Of a DNA stretch of 64,000 nt, positions 21,623 through 33,282 are shown one piece after another. Both the position numbers and the translations under genes were made by a program. Origin of the DNA: Trichomonas vaginalis G3 (Eukaryota; Parabasalia; Trichomonadida; Trichomonadidae); the NCBI RefSeq assembly GCF_026262505.1, contig NC_067206.1:30581896-30645895 (forward strand). The letters run 5' to 3'. The first letter of the stretch is position 1, and each line of letters begins with the position of its first letter. The notes below the pieces were generated by a model. It searched no databases and was not told the DNA's origin. It worked only from the letters and a program-made list of their open reading frames with translations.

Positions 21623-23525
21623 CTGCGGGCAGTAATGATACATCTATGAGTACATAACTAAAACCTGAGTTCTATGAGCGAAATCTGAGAGCTAAAAGCC
21701 GAGAGATCTAAGGTAAGTAATGAGAGAAGAGAATTTGAAATTTTACAAAATACGTTTACTCATACAAATTAATTCGCATTCTTTTATAACGAATCTCAAT
21801 GCCAATTAATACATAAAACAGATTTTAGCAATCAATTGTAAGATTTAGAAAGATTTTATTTATAATCTCAGCCAAATTAACAAATATTTTATTGATTTCG
21901 TAAAAAATAGCAATAAAACATAAAAATATGACATTCTATTTTTCCAAAAAATTTCAAAAATCATTTTTTAACATGAAATTTATATTTTTTAATTTTTTTT
22001 TAAATTTTGAATTTTTTTTTGGAATTTTCAACCATGTCAAAAGTCGGGATCTACAAATGTATTCTCTTTGACATAGGATAAAAACATCCTTTCTTATAAT
22101 TTCATTGTAAAATAAAATTTTCTTAAATTTATTGAATCCAAACTCAACTTTGCAACATTTTATTATCATAAAAACTAAGAAACATCAGGTAAACTTCAAT
22201 TTGGAGAGCTTAAAATCATATCTAAATTGAAAAATAAGGGGAAAAAAATTGTAAAAAAAATCTCATTAGATGGGGCAAAAAGTGACTTTTTTAATGTGTT
22301 TTTTAAAAAAATCGTGCCAGCTGGCCAAAAAAGGTGTGCCAGCAGGCGTGCCAGTTTGTACAACCCTAGATTCGGGGATTTTTAAATTTTTTGATTTTTT
22401 TCGAAAATTTTTCGAAAAAAAAATATTTTCAGAAGAGCCTTAACGGCTAAGTTTTATGTTTAATGTTGAGTATCAAAAAGAATGGGCGTCTGATATAGCC
22501 ATCATATATCCCAGAAGCAAATAAAAATTCTGACTTTTTAAGCATAAAAAAATGAAATTTTATTTTTTGCAAAAAACAGGCCACCCGGATGTACGTTTAT
22601 TTGAGAGGAGGAGGATCAAATTTTTGAAAGCAGTAAAATTTGTAAATATTCTAGTTATATAATAATATGTATTATTTAAAAAAAAAATAAAAAATTAAAG
22701 CACGTTAAAATTTTTTTGATGAATTTTTACAAAAGCTACTTAGGATTATGCAAAATATAGTAATTAAACATAAATTTCAAATCAGATTTTACTTATGATA
22801 AATATTTTAAATTTCCGAAAATTAAGTTCAGATCGACTCGATATGTTGTAATTACTAAATAAGGTGCCAAAAACCTATTAAACAGTATCAAAACTATCAA
22901 GATTGTAATGTTTTTGAAGAAAAATTTATAGAATTATGAACTTCAAACAGATATTATGTAAATAAAAATAATATAATGGATTTGTTTATTCGTATAATAG
23001 CAGCAATAAGTCGATTATTCACTTCTACTTCTGAGATTTGAATTTAATTTCGACAGAAAAAGAGATTCAAGAGGAAAATACTAGGGAATACAAACTGCCA
23101 CCATGACAGGATTATTATGGAGCCAAGTTGTACTTTTTGATATTTTTAGAGTTTTACTACCTATTTAGGTACCAAGTAATTGCTTAAAAATTAAGGTTCT
23201 AAATTCTGAAGTTTACATGATCCTCCCGGGCGCACCCTTAAAGTAATGTTATCAATTTTTGAAGGTGGATTCAAATGTTAAAAAGAAATAAATACGTCAT
23301 AATGATGTTGTAATTAGAAGAAATCGAAAATAAAAATCAAATACGCATATTTCTGGATTGAGAATCAAAAAGTTTTTTAGAAAAGGAGAATTGCTCCGCA
23401 TGCTTCTTTTTGATGTCGGGAAAGAATAAAATGCATAGGTGCATTGAAAATAATATTGAAATATCAAATAAAGAAAAAATTGAGAAGATGTAAAGCAGAC
23501 AAATTTTCGCTCACAAAAATATATT

Positions 23526-23924
23526 TTGTCTATGAGTTACTCAGTGCATGACAAACAGCAGAACAAACACAAGCGGACGACAAGCCAGAGCGTGCGCGAC
23601 TACGAGCAAATGCGTCTCCGATGCTCGATGCTCGGCAAGGAGTTCGAAGTTGTTCAAGATTACTTGAAAGGTCTTTTCGGCAGCAACGTGACTGCAATCA
23701 CGTTATTAAGCAGAGCTAACACGCTCGAGAAGATGACAGGGATACAAGTCGACAGACTTTCTCGAAGGAACAGACAAGCTCTTTTCTGTTGGTTCACAGA
23801 GAACTGGGAAGTCATACAACCAATCCTCCTTAGCAACACGAGCGCTTACCAGAAGGCGCACATGGCAGCTAAAAGCGAGAGCGAAGCGATGTTCGACATT
23901 GCAAATTTACTCAACTATCATTAG
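23526..23924 (+). CDS. Small conserved trichomonad protein, RRNRQAL-CWFTENWE family (member 2)
   Basis: A 132-residue protein, the closest relative of the one at 16035-16433. It has the same KRTTSQS-RDYE start block, the YLK-LFGSNVTAITLLSRAN block, VDRLSRRNRQALFCWFTENW core, and LLNYH ending. Codon use is strikingly more GC-rich (many GAG, AAG, GTG, GCG, CTC) than in the paralogue and in flanking DNA. This often marks highly expressed genes in trichomonads, or reflects a different history. No signal peptide or membrane segment is present. Function is unknown. Confidence 0.88.
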   Translation: MSMSYSVHDKQQNKHKRTTSQSVRDYEQMRLRCSMLGKEFEVVQDYLKGLFGSNVTAITLLSRANTLEKMTGIQVDRLSRRNRQALFCWFTENWEVIQPILLSNTSAYQKAHMAAKSESEAMFDIANLLNYH

Positions 23925-24588
23925 ACTAGAGGAAGGAAAAAAATTATATTTTGTTTTACTCATTTTCTCGAACGAAATTACTTCTTGTTTGATAAAGATC
24001 AATAAAATGTATGTCTTTAAACTCACTCGCATCTTTTTGAGGAACTATAATTCAGATAAAATCGTAATATTGAAACTATTGATTTTTGATATTTACTCTC
24101 AATATTTGTTTATTCTCAGAATTTTTCTCCTTCAATTTTTTGATCAATGTCAAAAAAACTCAAAGTTATGGGCTTTATTACACAATATTATGTTATGCTA
24201 TATTGAAATATCGTTAGCAGCCTCCTCTAATGACTTATTACTTAAATTAAAATAATTCATTAACTTTACTATATTTTATTTAACTTATTCTTTATTTACC
24301 TCTTTATTAAAACAAAATATTCAATTCATTTCAATTTATTTTTACTTTTCAAATAAAGGTTGTAAAACTAAGATTCCCAATTCCGATTTGCTTCTAATTT
24401 TGGGGATATGGTCATTAGATGACTCTAAAACAAATGGCTGATATTTTTTTCGAATCTGTCTGCTGGGTTTTCAAATTGTTTCTTTTTATTAAACACTTCT
24501 CTCGTTTTATTAACCACACTAATCAAAGACCATCTGCTCTTTTTTTGGTCCTTTTGAAAACTTTTTTTGCTAGAAATTTTTCAAAGTG
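23925..24588. other. Intergenic region upstream of the cyclase gene
   Basis: AT-rich 3' flank of the small gene and the promoter region of the cyclase-like gene. A 118-codon frame at 23899-24255 overlaps the end of the small gene and looks random. Confidence 0.4.
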
Positions 24589-27102
24589 ATGAATGCGAAT
24601 AATAGGGAAAGTAGCCAGGACTCAGTAAATAATGAAATCCAAATGGCAAAGTCTAATGGCTATGTCGAAGAACAGTTCCCTTTGTTTGCTTCATTGTTTC
24701 AGCAAAAACAAGTTCCTCCAATTGTTTTCTTTCCCTTTATGGGATTTTTCTTTTTGCAGGTACTTTTTGTTGCCCTATGGCCATGGAGTGAATACTGGGA
24801 TCGTCATCAAGAGCACTCCATTGTTCCATGGATTCGGACAATTTTATTTTTCATTCCTCAACCATCCAAACCATTATACTACATTATAATTTCATCGATA
24901 TTATTCGGGTTAACGGCATTCACCTTTTTCTGCAAATTATTTGCCATCGAATATTACAAATACAAAAGGAAATTCATAACATTCTTCAATCAAGAAATAT
25001 CCATCTACAACCATACAATATTGTTCGCTTCATTTGTTCCATCGATTGTTGGAACAGGAGAAACGTTTCTTAAAATCGCCAGAGGAAACTATAGCGCGTA
25101 TTATATTGTTTCATTCATATTTTACGCCCTTACACTTACATACGAATCATACTCATTTGCATTAACACAAAAATTAGCTTCAAAATCTCTTAAAATAAAT
25201 GTAACGATGTTGTTTAATTTTGATCCTACGGTTATGGTTATTACATTATATGCAATGCTTGTAACAATATTATTATACTTTTTATTGAATCTTTTCGAAG
25301 CTTGGTCAGAAATTTTCATTTATGTGATCTGTATCTTGATTTTTGGCTACCAAACATATTACATGTTGATGAATTTACCATTCTTTGACATGGTCACACA
25401 AAGTTTAGCTGTTGGATGGTTCGTAGGATGTGTTACTGCAAATTTCATTTCTATCTTATGTTATTTCTTTCCAAATATGAAATATTCAGTTCCATTGCTA
25501 CTAACACTCATCACCTATATATTCTTCTCAGGCGTGGCTCTGGTTTTCTTCATATTTAAAATAAATTATATCAAAAACGAAATGAATCAAGAATTCAAAT
25601 ACGATGAACAAGCATTTGAGTATTATGACATAATCGGTCTCAATTTCAGTAGAAGTAGTGCTTTAGTTCATTTGAAAATTGCATTTCAATATAATTGTGT
25701 TTGTTTCACAAGTTTGTCTTTAGTTAACTACTTGATAGAAAGGTATGACGAGGACGAGTTAGTTCTATCTATGTGTCTTCAATTGCTGTCTTTCTTTCCA
25801 AAAGAGACGAGATTACAAAAACACATTCAAAAATTACTTTTGAAAAGGAGAAGACTCAGTTTTACAACAAGATTTCTAATATACCAACTTGAATCACTCA
25901 ATGCAATTAGAAACTTCTCAATAAATCAACAAAGTAAAATCAAATTAATTGAATTAAAAACAATGAGTCGCCAAGTTGAGATGATGACTAAAGCAGCATT
26001 AGACAACAACAAACTCACAGCCAATTATTTCGAAACTCTCTCAGAAAAAGCAATAAGAGCCAAAGCAATATGGAAAGAAAACATCCAAAACATGCCAAAT
26101 AATTCGAAATTGTTGGAAGAATACATCAGATATTTAGTTGAAGCAGAATGTGATTTCACAGAAGCTGTTTATATGAAACATAGACAGAGTGTTATAGAAT
26201 TAGGAAATTCATTCTCTGTTGATTATTCATTTAGATCAATGGTTGCAGCATTTCCGAATTATTTGAAGAAAAAAGTTGTTGATTTCAATGGCAGAATTTG
26301 TACAAAAATCAAAGAAGAAAGACTCAGTTTAGATAAGAATAACTCATTCCTTCAACAGTCAAATGCATCATTTAATGAAAAAGCAAGTGATTACTCAAAC
26401 TCTGATTACAGCAAAGAAGAATTAGATGCAGAAACAGAAGAGTTTTTCGGAAAACAAACAATTTTGTTGTCAAAAGTGAGATTGGCATTACATAGAACAC
26501 TTCTAAACAAAATACCTTTGTCTATCAAATCAATTTATTTTGTTTCGTTTATTATGACTTTGTATATTTTGTTAGTTTTCATATTAGGAAACACTTTATC
26601 TGTTATACAAATTGAAAATCAAGTTGATTCAATGCAACAACTGAAAAGTTTATCTTTGACAAGGTTTTATTCTGCATTGGCGAATATAGACATCATCATG
26701 GAATTCACCAGGGAAATTGGCCAGATACAGCAGTATACAGCTAAACTCAAAGAATTCTTAAGTGATGATGACAGACCATTCATTATTCCTTTCGATTCGA
26801 TGCTCGGAGAAATTATAAATTACACAACTTTGTCAAGCCAAAATTTACATGATCTCATGGAATTATTAGCAGAAAGAAGTATAAAAGGTGATGATGTCTA
26901 TGACTACGCAAGCTCATTAACTAATGAAACTCTTCCTATGTATGTTTGTTTTGCAGGTGGATACAATTATTATCCTGCAAGTTTGGCTTCAATTGCAAGC
27001 CAGATGTTAGCTAACCAAAGATTAATAGGTGGAAGACAATCTATAATAGATGCATTCTCTGATGCCGGTACTTGCGAAATAACAACTAATTTCGTACCTT
27101 AA
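24589..27102 (+). pseudogene. Adenylyl cyclase-like gene, N-terminal membrane part (ends at an in-frame TAA)
   Basis: These 837 codons are the first half of one gene of about 1564 codons that runs to 29280 in the same frame. An N-terminal block of about ten hydrophobic helices (roughly residues 45-330) is followed by a soluble stretch (about 350-620) containing the repeated trichomonad-cyclase features RAKAIWKENIQNMPNN and RYLVEAECDFTEAVY. A further helix at about 645-665 (IYFVSFIMTLYILLVFILG) and the start of an extracellular loop come next. The frame stops at TAA (27100-27102) and then continues open without shift. The ATG at 24589 is preferred; the codon before it is GTG. The break makes this a recent pseudogene, a strain-specific allele or a read-through site. 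Confidence 0.85.
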
Positions 27103-29280
27103 TATTACGGCGCTGGTTATTTGTTTGAAAATATTTCGGATTATCAAAATAAAAAAGGTGACAAACTTGAAAACACCTTCAATTTACTTTCAATTATCAT
27201 TCCATGTGTAACATTTGTTGTTGTATTCATTCCTGTACTCATTGTTCACTGGCAGACCATAAAATCAATCAACAGAATCATTGATTTAATTTATAATTTC
27301 GATTCTCAATCAAGAAGTAGTGCAAAGGACTTTATTTTGGTCCAATGTGATACAAACAGCAGCGAAGATGCGAGAATTACTGATATTCATGGCTATTCAA
27401 AGACAAGTATTCGTATAATGATTTTATTATGCTTCTTAACATTATTATTTTTACTACTTAGCTACATTGTTTGCTATATTGTCGTAAGATCGAACAAAAT
27501 CATCAATAATCTCAATGTTTGGAACAAATACGCTTCATTGAGATTATCTTTAAGTGCAGAAAGCTTAAATCCATTGTTTATATTAGTTGCCGTACATCCA
27601 AACCGTCAATTCTATACATTTTCAGACTTTTCAACTTTAATTACACTGTCAAGTTTAGTTTTAAACGGATTACAGACAGCAGAGAAGAATTTAATCGATG
27701 GAGATGATAAATCAGAGCCATGCAAAGGTTTCGACTCAGTTTTAGATGATCTTAATATAATAGATAATGATTTAGAAGATAATCTCACAGTTTATACTTA
27801 TTATGCGAATGCAAGTATTCATCAGATGATAACAATCTATACAGAATTTGCTACATCACTAATGCAGTATGTTTCAGCAGCAGGAACAACGATTCCTGTA
27901 GATTTAGTTGCAAATCTGATTTATCTTGCAAATTATAGAATGTTTGATAGACTGAAACAAGTAACAGATCGTATTGTAGCTCTTGGATCTCGAGAAGCTA
28001 CAACAGTTAAGAGAGATTTAGCAGCTTTGCTCGGATCAGCGATTGTAATCATAGTTTTGTTCGTTTTTGTTGTTTTCCTGTATTATAACAACAGAGTGAA
28101 TACTTATAGAGCAGCCATATCCGTCATTAAGAGGTTCTCTCCATATCTTTTGTTGAATAACAAAAAATTTGACACATTGTTCCTAAAAAGTGACAGCAAA
28201 GTTACAAATGGAAATCTGACACTTGAAGAAAATATCATAAAATGCGCTAATGATACTATATTCCTTACAAATGTATATGGTGTCATTGAAGTTTGCAATA
28301 ATTCAGTGAATTCTTTACTTGGATTCACTTTAGAGCAAGTTTTAGGCCAGAATATATCATGTTTCTTCTCACAAGACAATGGACAGAAGGTTTCGTTGAA
28401 GCTTGAACAGATGAGAAATGGCCAATCTTCTTATTTCTACGAAGATGACTTTAATTCAGTTACAGATGCATCGAAAGAAATACCAGTGCATGTGACAATC
28501 ATTGGTATGAAGAAAGATTATGATTTGAACTCATTTGCCGTAATTTTAAGAGATCAAACAGATTTGGTCGACCAAAAACTAAGAGCAGAAGAGGCAAAAG
28601 CAAAATCAGAACAGTTATTGTATCAAATCTTGCCAAGAGATGTAGTTGTCCAGCGAAACAAAGGAGAAAAGAATATTTCATTTGTTGTTCCATCAGCAAC
28701 GATTATTTTCATTGATATCAACAAATTCTCGGAGTATTCAAGTAACTTGACACCAACAGATATCATGTCTAACTTATCTTATTACTTTGCAGTTATTGAT
28801 AAAATTGCATCGAAATATGAAATGGTCCAGAAGATCAAATTGATAGGAGACATTTACATGGCAGCCACAGGATTATTCCATCCAGAAGCAAGTCCAGAAT
28901 CCCATGCAAAACAAACAGTTCTTTTCGCTTTAGAAGTAATTTCTGCTTTGGATGAAATAAATTTGAGACTTTCTGCAAATTTGCAAATAAGAATCGGAAT
29001 CAATACTGGTGGTCCTATTATTGCAGGTGTTTTAGGTACAGATAAACCCGTGTTCGATATAATAGGTGATCCTATAAACGTGGCTGCAAGATTACAGAGT
29101 ACAAGTGATGTAAACAAAGTTCACATTTCTCAAGCAACAGAAAGTATTTTGACAAACATGAACTTTGAGATAACAAAGCGCGGGGAGACGTTCTTGAAGG
29201 GTAAGGGTAAGCAGATGACATATTATATAGCTAACCCTCCACCAGTTGTTAATCCTTTAGCTAGTTTCGTTGTGAAATAA
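27103..29280 (+). pseudogene. Adenylyl cyclase-like gene, C-terminal part with PAS and class III cyclase domain
   Basis: It continues the frame of the preceding entry after the TAA; no ATG lies at its beginning. Order: several membrane helices, a PAS-like domain at about nt 28236-28555 (TIFLTNVYGVIEVCNNSVNS ...), a short signalling helix, then a complete class III nucleotide cyclase domain at about 28680-29250. Catalytic features are all present: metal aspartates in IIFIDINKFS and KLIGDIYMAATG, the adenine-selecting Lys (nt 28837) and Asp in FDIIGDPINVAAR (nt 29056), and the transition-state Asn and Arg. The Lys/Asp pair predicts ATP as substrate, giving cAMP at the membrane. An intact catalytic end downstream of a stop argues that the lesion is young. 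Confidence 0.88.
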
Positions 29281-29754
29281 TTTTTTTTTATTAGATTTAT
29301 ATTTTTATTATTGTCTGTTTTATATATGTTTGATATTTGTTTTAATCATAAAAGATTTACTATTTATCAATTAGATTTCTACTACTTTTTGTGAATAATT
29401 CTAATATTTAATTATTAGCATTCATTTTTTCAAGGGTATTATCAAAAATATCATAGACATTGTCATGATTTAATATGTGTGAAGCTTAATTAAGATGTTA
29501 TTAACTAATATAACGTTATATCCTTTGATGAGCTCTTTATTATGACTGTAATAATATACAGAAATAATAAAATAGGCTTTAGCCATCAACAAATCATAAT
29601 GTCTTGAATAAAACAATTGCCAATCAATTTTTATATCTTGATGATTGCAAATTTTGTTTGAGGAAAGAAGAATGTAAAAATACTTCGTAAATACTAATTA
29701 TAATTTACAAATTTCATAAAAAAAAGGAGAATATAAAAAACATATAAATATAAT
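29281..29754. other. Convergent 3' flanks
   Basis: AT-rich DNA between the cyclase gene (plus) and the ubiquitin-like protein gene (minus). No gene is seen. Confidence 0.4.
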
Positions 29755-31341
29755 TCAATGAAGTAACTTCTTAAAGAACTCAACTGCAGCCAGTTCAGGA
29801 TTGTTGTTTGATTTGTCCAACAATTCCTTTGCAATATCTTCTGAAATAACAATTTCTCTGACTCTTGCAATTAATGATTGATTTTTGTCTATTTCGACTG
29901 GTTCTGGACTTTGGTCAGCAATAACATTGGATTCTATTGACCAATTTTGAGTGTTTGGCAAATGAGATTCTTCATTTGATTTTGGATCATCCGTACTATA
30001 TTCCGCAACTTGAGTTATCTTATCTATAATGACTGGATCACTTGCATCATTATCTTCTTGATCTGATTTTTCACTTTCAATTTCATTGAATTTAAATGGA
30101 AAATTCTGAAGAGAAGCAACTAGATTTTCTTTTGAAGAGGTTTTATTATCTTTCCTAGTGTTATCTTCGTTATTTGAAGGGTCAATAATATCAAGAGTTA
30201 CATGTTCATCATTTGAAGTTTCGGACTGATTTTCTTCAGTTGATTCCACATTTTTAGGAGGAGTTTTGATAGTTGCTACCGGTTTAGACGGTTTTTGTTT
30301 AGGTTTCCTCCTTGGATCGTATCTTTCTTGACTTGAATGTGGCATAAATATAGCTTCGCTTGGATCAAACCTTACTCGAGGGAACTGTGATTCAAAAACG
30401 TCAGGAGAAAGTCCAGGTTTAATCTTTTTCGCTGCAATGCTAAGCCTTTGCTTTTTTTTATCAATTGCAATGAAGTTTGATTTCTCATCAGTGTTTTCTA
30501 GCATTTTGTAGTATGTTTCGTGACTTACATGTGGACATTTTCTGACTAAAACTAATAATTTCAAATAAATTTGTTTTTCATTAAGAGTTTTACATTGTTC
30601 GAATAAGTCAAGGTAATTTCGCTTTGATGTATCTATAATAACAACTTCAGTTGCTAATTCTTTTGTAGAAAGTTGAGGAGTGCTTTTTTGCCTCTTGTAT
30701 TTCCGTGTAGATCCATATGTACGATTAGTACTTTCGTCAGATGATTCTGAATCACTCGAGTAATCCGAAGCTTTGACAGGAATAATCTTTTTCTTTTGAA
30801 CAGGTTGAGGCTCATTAGAGGCAGTATAGTTGCTACTTTCAGAGTCACTACTACTTTCAGATGATTTTGTTAATAAAACGGGTTCATCTGAAGATTCAGA
30901 ATGACTTTGAGATATTCGAGATTGGTTTATTGCAGTTGATGTAAGTAATAAAAGAGTTTTATCTATATCTCCATTTGTCTCTTGCAAAGCTTTATAAACG
31001 AAATTGCTATTATATCCTAGTCGAGTTATGAAATCTATCTTAGATTTCGGTATGTCTAGGTTACTTTGATTAAGTTTGTTTTCTTTAGCTTCGGAATTTT
31101 CGTGTATATAACATTTAATTGAATGTTCTTGAAAATCTTTTGTAATAAGGGCAGCATCGTCTATCTCTTGACGATTATACTCCAAAACAATGTCTTCTAG
31201 AGGAAAGTGCGTTTTCTTGCTAATTAGATTTTTTAGATTAAAGCAAGTTTCTTTCTTTTGGAGGGTAAATTTGAGATCGCTGATATCATATTCAGGAAAT
31301 TTTATCGTAATAATAATGTTTTTATGATTATCTTCTGACAT
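29755..31341 (-). CDS. Ubiquitin-like/UBA domain protein with acidic disordered middle
   Basis: A 528-residue protein. Residues 1-80 have the length and hydrophobic pattern of a ubiquitin-like beta-grasp (IIITIKFPEYDISDLKFTLQ ... LKNLISKKTHFPLEDIVLEY). Residues about 100-138 look like a UBA helix bundle (IDFITRLGYNSNFVYKALQE ... DIDKTLLLL). A long Ser/Asp/Glu/Lys-rich region follows, with a more ordered segment at about 235-330, and a C-terminal helical stretch (ISEDIAKELLDKSNNNPELA) that may be a second UBA-like motif. UBL plus UBA suggests a proteasome or ubiquitin shuttle role, as in Rad23/Dsk2 proteins. Order and length do not match either well, so only the general theme is claimed. Confidence 0.8.
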   Translation of the reverse strand: MSEDNHKNIIITIKFPEYDISDLKFTLQKKETCFNLKNLISKKTHFPLEDIVLEYNRQEIDDAALITKDFQEHSIKCYIHENSEAKENKLNQSNLDIPKSKIDFITRLGYNSNFVYKALQETNGDIDKTLLLLTSTAINQSRISQSHSESSDEPVLLTKSSESSSDSESSNYTASNEPQPVQKKKIIPVKASDYSSDSESSDESTNRTYGSTRKYKRQKSTPQLSTKELATEVVIIDTSKRNYLDLFEQCKTLNEKQIYLKLLVLVRKCPHVSHETYYKMLENTDEKSNFIAIDKKKQRLSIAAKKIKPGLSPDVFESQFPRVRFDPSEAIFMPHSSQERYDPRRKPKQKPSKPVATIKTPPKNVESTEENQSETSNDEHVTLDIIDPSNNEDNTRKDNKTSSKENLVASLQNFPFKFNEIESEKSDQEDNDASDPVIIDKITQVAEYSTDDPKSNEESHLPNTQNWSIESNVIADQSPEPVEIDKNQSLIARVREIVISEDIAKELLDKSNNNPELAAVEFFKKLLH

Positions 31342-31716
31342 ATTAAATCTAATGTTGAGAAATGATTTACAAAGTCAGAAAAAATGAAGTGTTGTTTCAG
31401 AAAGATTATCATATATATGCTAGATATAAGAAGTTCTTGAACTATATGTCGAAAATATAGATTTTTCACACCTAATTTCGAATTCAAATTAAAATCATGT
31501 TATTTATTCGTAACACTATGATATAATTATTTATTGGAATGAATATAGTATATTCATATGTAAAATGCTTTATCTGATAAGAAAGATTTAGATACGAAAT
31601 GATATTCTTTTTGTTTATCCGAAGGAATGAAGATTTGAAATATCTTACAATATCATAATAATTTTTTAGTGTACATGGCAAGAAAAATCAAAAAGAATAA
31701 GATATATGAAATTAAA
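31342..31716. other. Short intergenic region between two minus-strand genes
   Basis: It holds the upstream region of the UBL/UBA gene on the left and the 3' end of the amylase gene on the right. No further gene is seen. Confidence 0.4.
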
Positions 31717-33282
31717 TTACTCAACAATTTGGAAATAGACAGCTGTCATGTTTTCAACTGGGATCTTGAATGTTTCATCTTCTTCCTGAACGAATTTGTA
31801 CTGTGGATCGAAAAGATTCTTCAACTTGTAATGATCGCATTTGTATGAAGCTGTTTCCCAATCATCACCGATATTGCACATTACAATGATCTTGTTTTGT
31901 GTTTCTTCATCGTACTTGTAGTTGATCATGATATTTCCTTGGATTGTAATAGAGTCAGTGCCTCTATACAAAGCTGGATTATCTCTTCTCAATTGCATCA
32001 ACATCTGGACAAAGTCATGGAGATCTTTTTGCCTGTAATTGAAATTCTTGATTTGGCCATTTGTTCTTGAGCAGTTATCAGATGCAACATGATCACCACA
32101 GAAATGGTGCTCCTGGTGGTACCATTCGTTTGTGATATCACCGATTTCTTCACCGTAATAAAGTGTAATTGGACCAGTGTAAGCGCAAAGGAGGCAAAAT
32201 GCAAGTTTGTGGATATTCCAATATGCATCTGTGAACTGATCTTGGTTACGGCCTTCTCTGATCAAGTTTCCAAGTCTCCATAAATCATGATTGCCAACGA
32301 ACATGTTCGGAATGGAATCTTCAAGATATCCCCTTTCGTTCAATGGCTTGAACATGGTAATAAGCTGTTCCATTCCACCCTTTGTGCCATCTTCTGTTTG
32401 AGCAATTGCAGATAACAAATCGAAACGCGCTGGGAAATCGAAAGCAGAGCGAAGACCATCACCTTTATAGGTAATCTCTCTGATATCGTCGGCTTTACCC
32501 CAATGTTCACCAACGATGTAGCCTAATGTTCCCCATTCGTGGCCTTCTGCTTTGCGCTTTGTGCAGAGACGCTCGAAGAACTGCTTGATTTCATGCATGT
32601 AGTTATGGCCATCTTGGTTCAATTGGTAGCATTGATCTAAGCGCCAGCCATCAACGTTGTAGTTCTCTGTCCAGTACTGGATAACTTCAAGGCAGTAATC
32701 CAATGATTCTGGGAACTTGGCCAATTCGTCTGTTGGCTTCAATCCGGATGGTGATGGATTTTTGACTTTACCATTGTGGCCAAAGGCAACATCAAGAATG
32801 ACATAAATACCTTTTTCATGGCAGGCATCAACTAATCTCTTGAATGCAGCATCTCCACCAAAGTGCTTGTCAACATGGAAGTAATCGTTGCAGAAGTAGC
32901 CAGTTGACTGGAGTTGCTTTCCTTTGTAAGCATAGTTGCTATCAAAAATTGGTGTTATCCATATCGCATTGACATTTAGCGATTTGATATAATCCAAAGC
33001 GTTCGTAATTCCATCTAGATCACCACGATGATGGCTTGGACCATAGCCTGTTCCATATCCACCCCAGAACCAAGTACTTGCTTGAAAAGATGAGACCATA
33101 ATTTGATAAATTCTGAGTTTATAGAACTCTTTTGTATCAACACTTTCATTGACATAGTCAAGGTTCATAAGTTTACCATTAGGGAAGCTGTATGATGGAG
33201 TACTGTAGAAGATACCCATTTTGGTTAAAAATGAAGTGACTTTTTCAAAACCATTTGAATTTATTGCCCAACTCTTAAACAT
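31717..33282 (-). CDS. Alpha-amylase family glycoside hydrolase (GH13)
   Basis: A 521-residue enzyme predicted to hydrolyse alpha-1,4-glucans (starch, glycogen, maltodextrin). GH13 conserved regions are in order: DVAFGH (residues 164-169), DGWRLDQC with the nucleophile Asp216, YIVGEHW with the acid/base Glu259, and VGNHDLWR with the stabilising Asp333. LYYGEEIGD follows in the usual place. The (beta/alpha)8 barrel starts around residue 57 (RIYQIMVSSFQ) and a C-terminal beta domain ends at VYFQIVE. There is no convincing signal peptide at the annotated N terminus, so it may act in the cytosol on glycogen; an upstream start was not found. The sequence is more GC-rich than its neighbours, as in well-expressed genes. 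Confidence 0.95.
   Translation of the reverse strand: MFKSWAINSNGFEKVTSFLTKMGIFYSTPSYSFPNGKLMNLDYVNESVDTKEFYKLRIYQIMVSSFQASTWFWGGYGTGYGPSHHRGDLDGITNALDYIKSLNVNAIWITPIFDSNYAYKGKQLQSTGYFCNDYFHVDKHFGGDAAFKRLVDACHEKGIYVILDVAFGHNGKVKNPSPSGLKPTDELAKFPESLDYCLEVIQYWTENYNVDGWRLDQCYQLNQDGHNYMHEIKQFFERLCTKRKAEGHEWGTLGYIVGEHWGKADDIREITYKGDGLRSAFDFPARFDLLSAIAQTEDGTKGGMEQLITMFKPLNERGYLEDSIPNMFVGNHDLWRLGNLIREGRNQDQFTDAYWNIHKLAFCLLCAYTGPITLYYGEEIGDITNEWYHQEHHFCGDHVASDNCSRTNGQIKNFNYRQKDLHDFVQMLMQLRRDNPALYRGTDSITIQGNIMINYKYDEETQNKIIVMCNIGDDWETASYKCDHYKLKNLFDPQYKFVQEEDETFKIPVENMTAVYFQIVE

Larger units (their letters stand above)
19842..22368. mobile_element. hAT-like non-autonomous element nested in family A copy 1
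   Basis: The 21-bp perfect inverted ends start TAGGGTTGTACAAACTGGCA (19842-19862 and 22348-22368). They are flanked by the 8-bp duplication GATTCGGG (19834-19841 and 22369-22376). A TAGGG-type start with 8-bp duplication is the hAT signature. Several extra TGCCAG/CTGGCA motifs sit just inside both ends, as expected of hAT subterminal binding sites. There is no hAT transposase; the 2.5-kb interior is a GC-rich hairpin near the left end, AT-rich filler and a 32-bp minisatellite. Copy 2 of family A lacks this insertion, which supports the boundaries. Confidence 0.85.
19659..23237. mobile_element. TTAA-flanked DNA element, family A (copy 1), interrupted by a hAT-like element
   Basis: The element starts GGGTGCACC after TTAA (19655-19658) and ends GCGCACCC before TTAA (23238-23241). 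A second copy of the same family lies at 51300-53437. Without the nested insertion it is about 1044 bp, against about 1039 bp for copy 2. Both copies carry an internal direct repeat of TACGTTTATTTGAGAG plus GAGGAGGAT, here near 19674 and 22591. There is no transposase. TTAA duplication suggests a piggyBac-type (or Sola3-type) transposase acting in trans. Confidence 0.8.
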
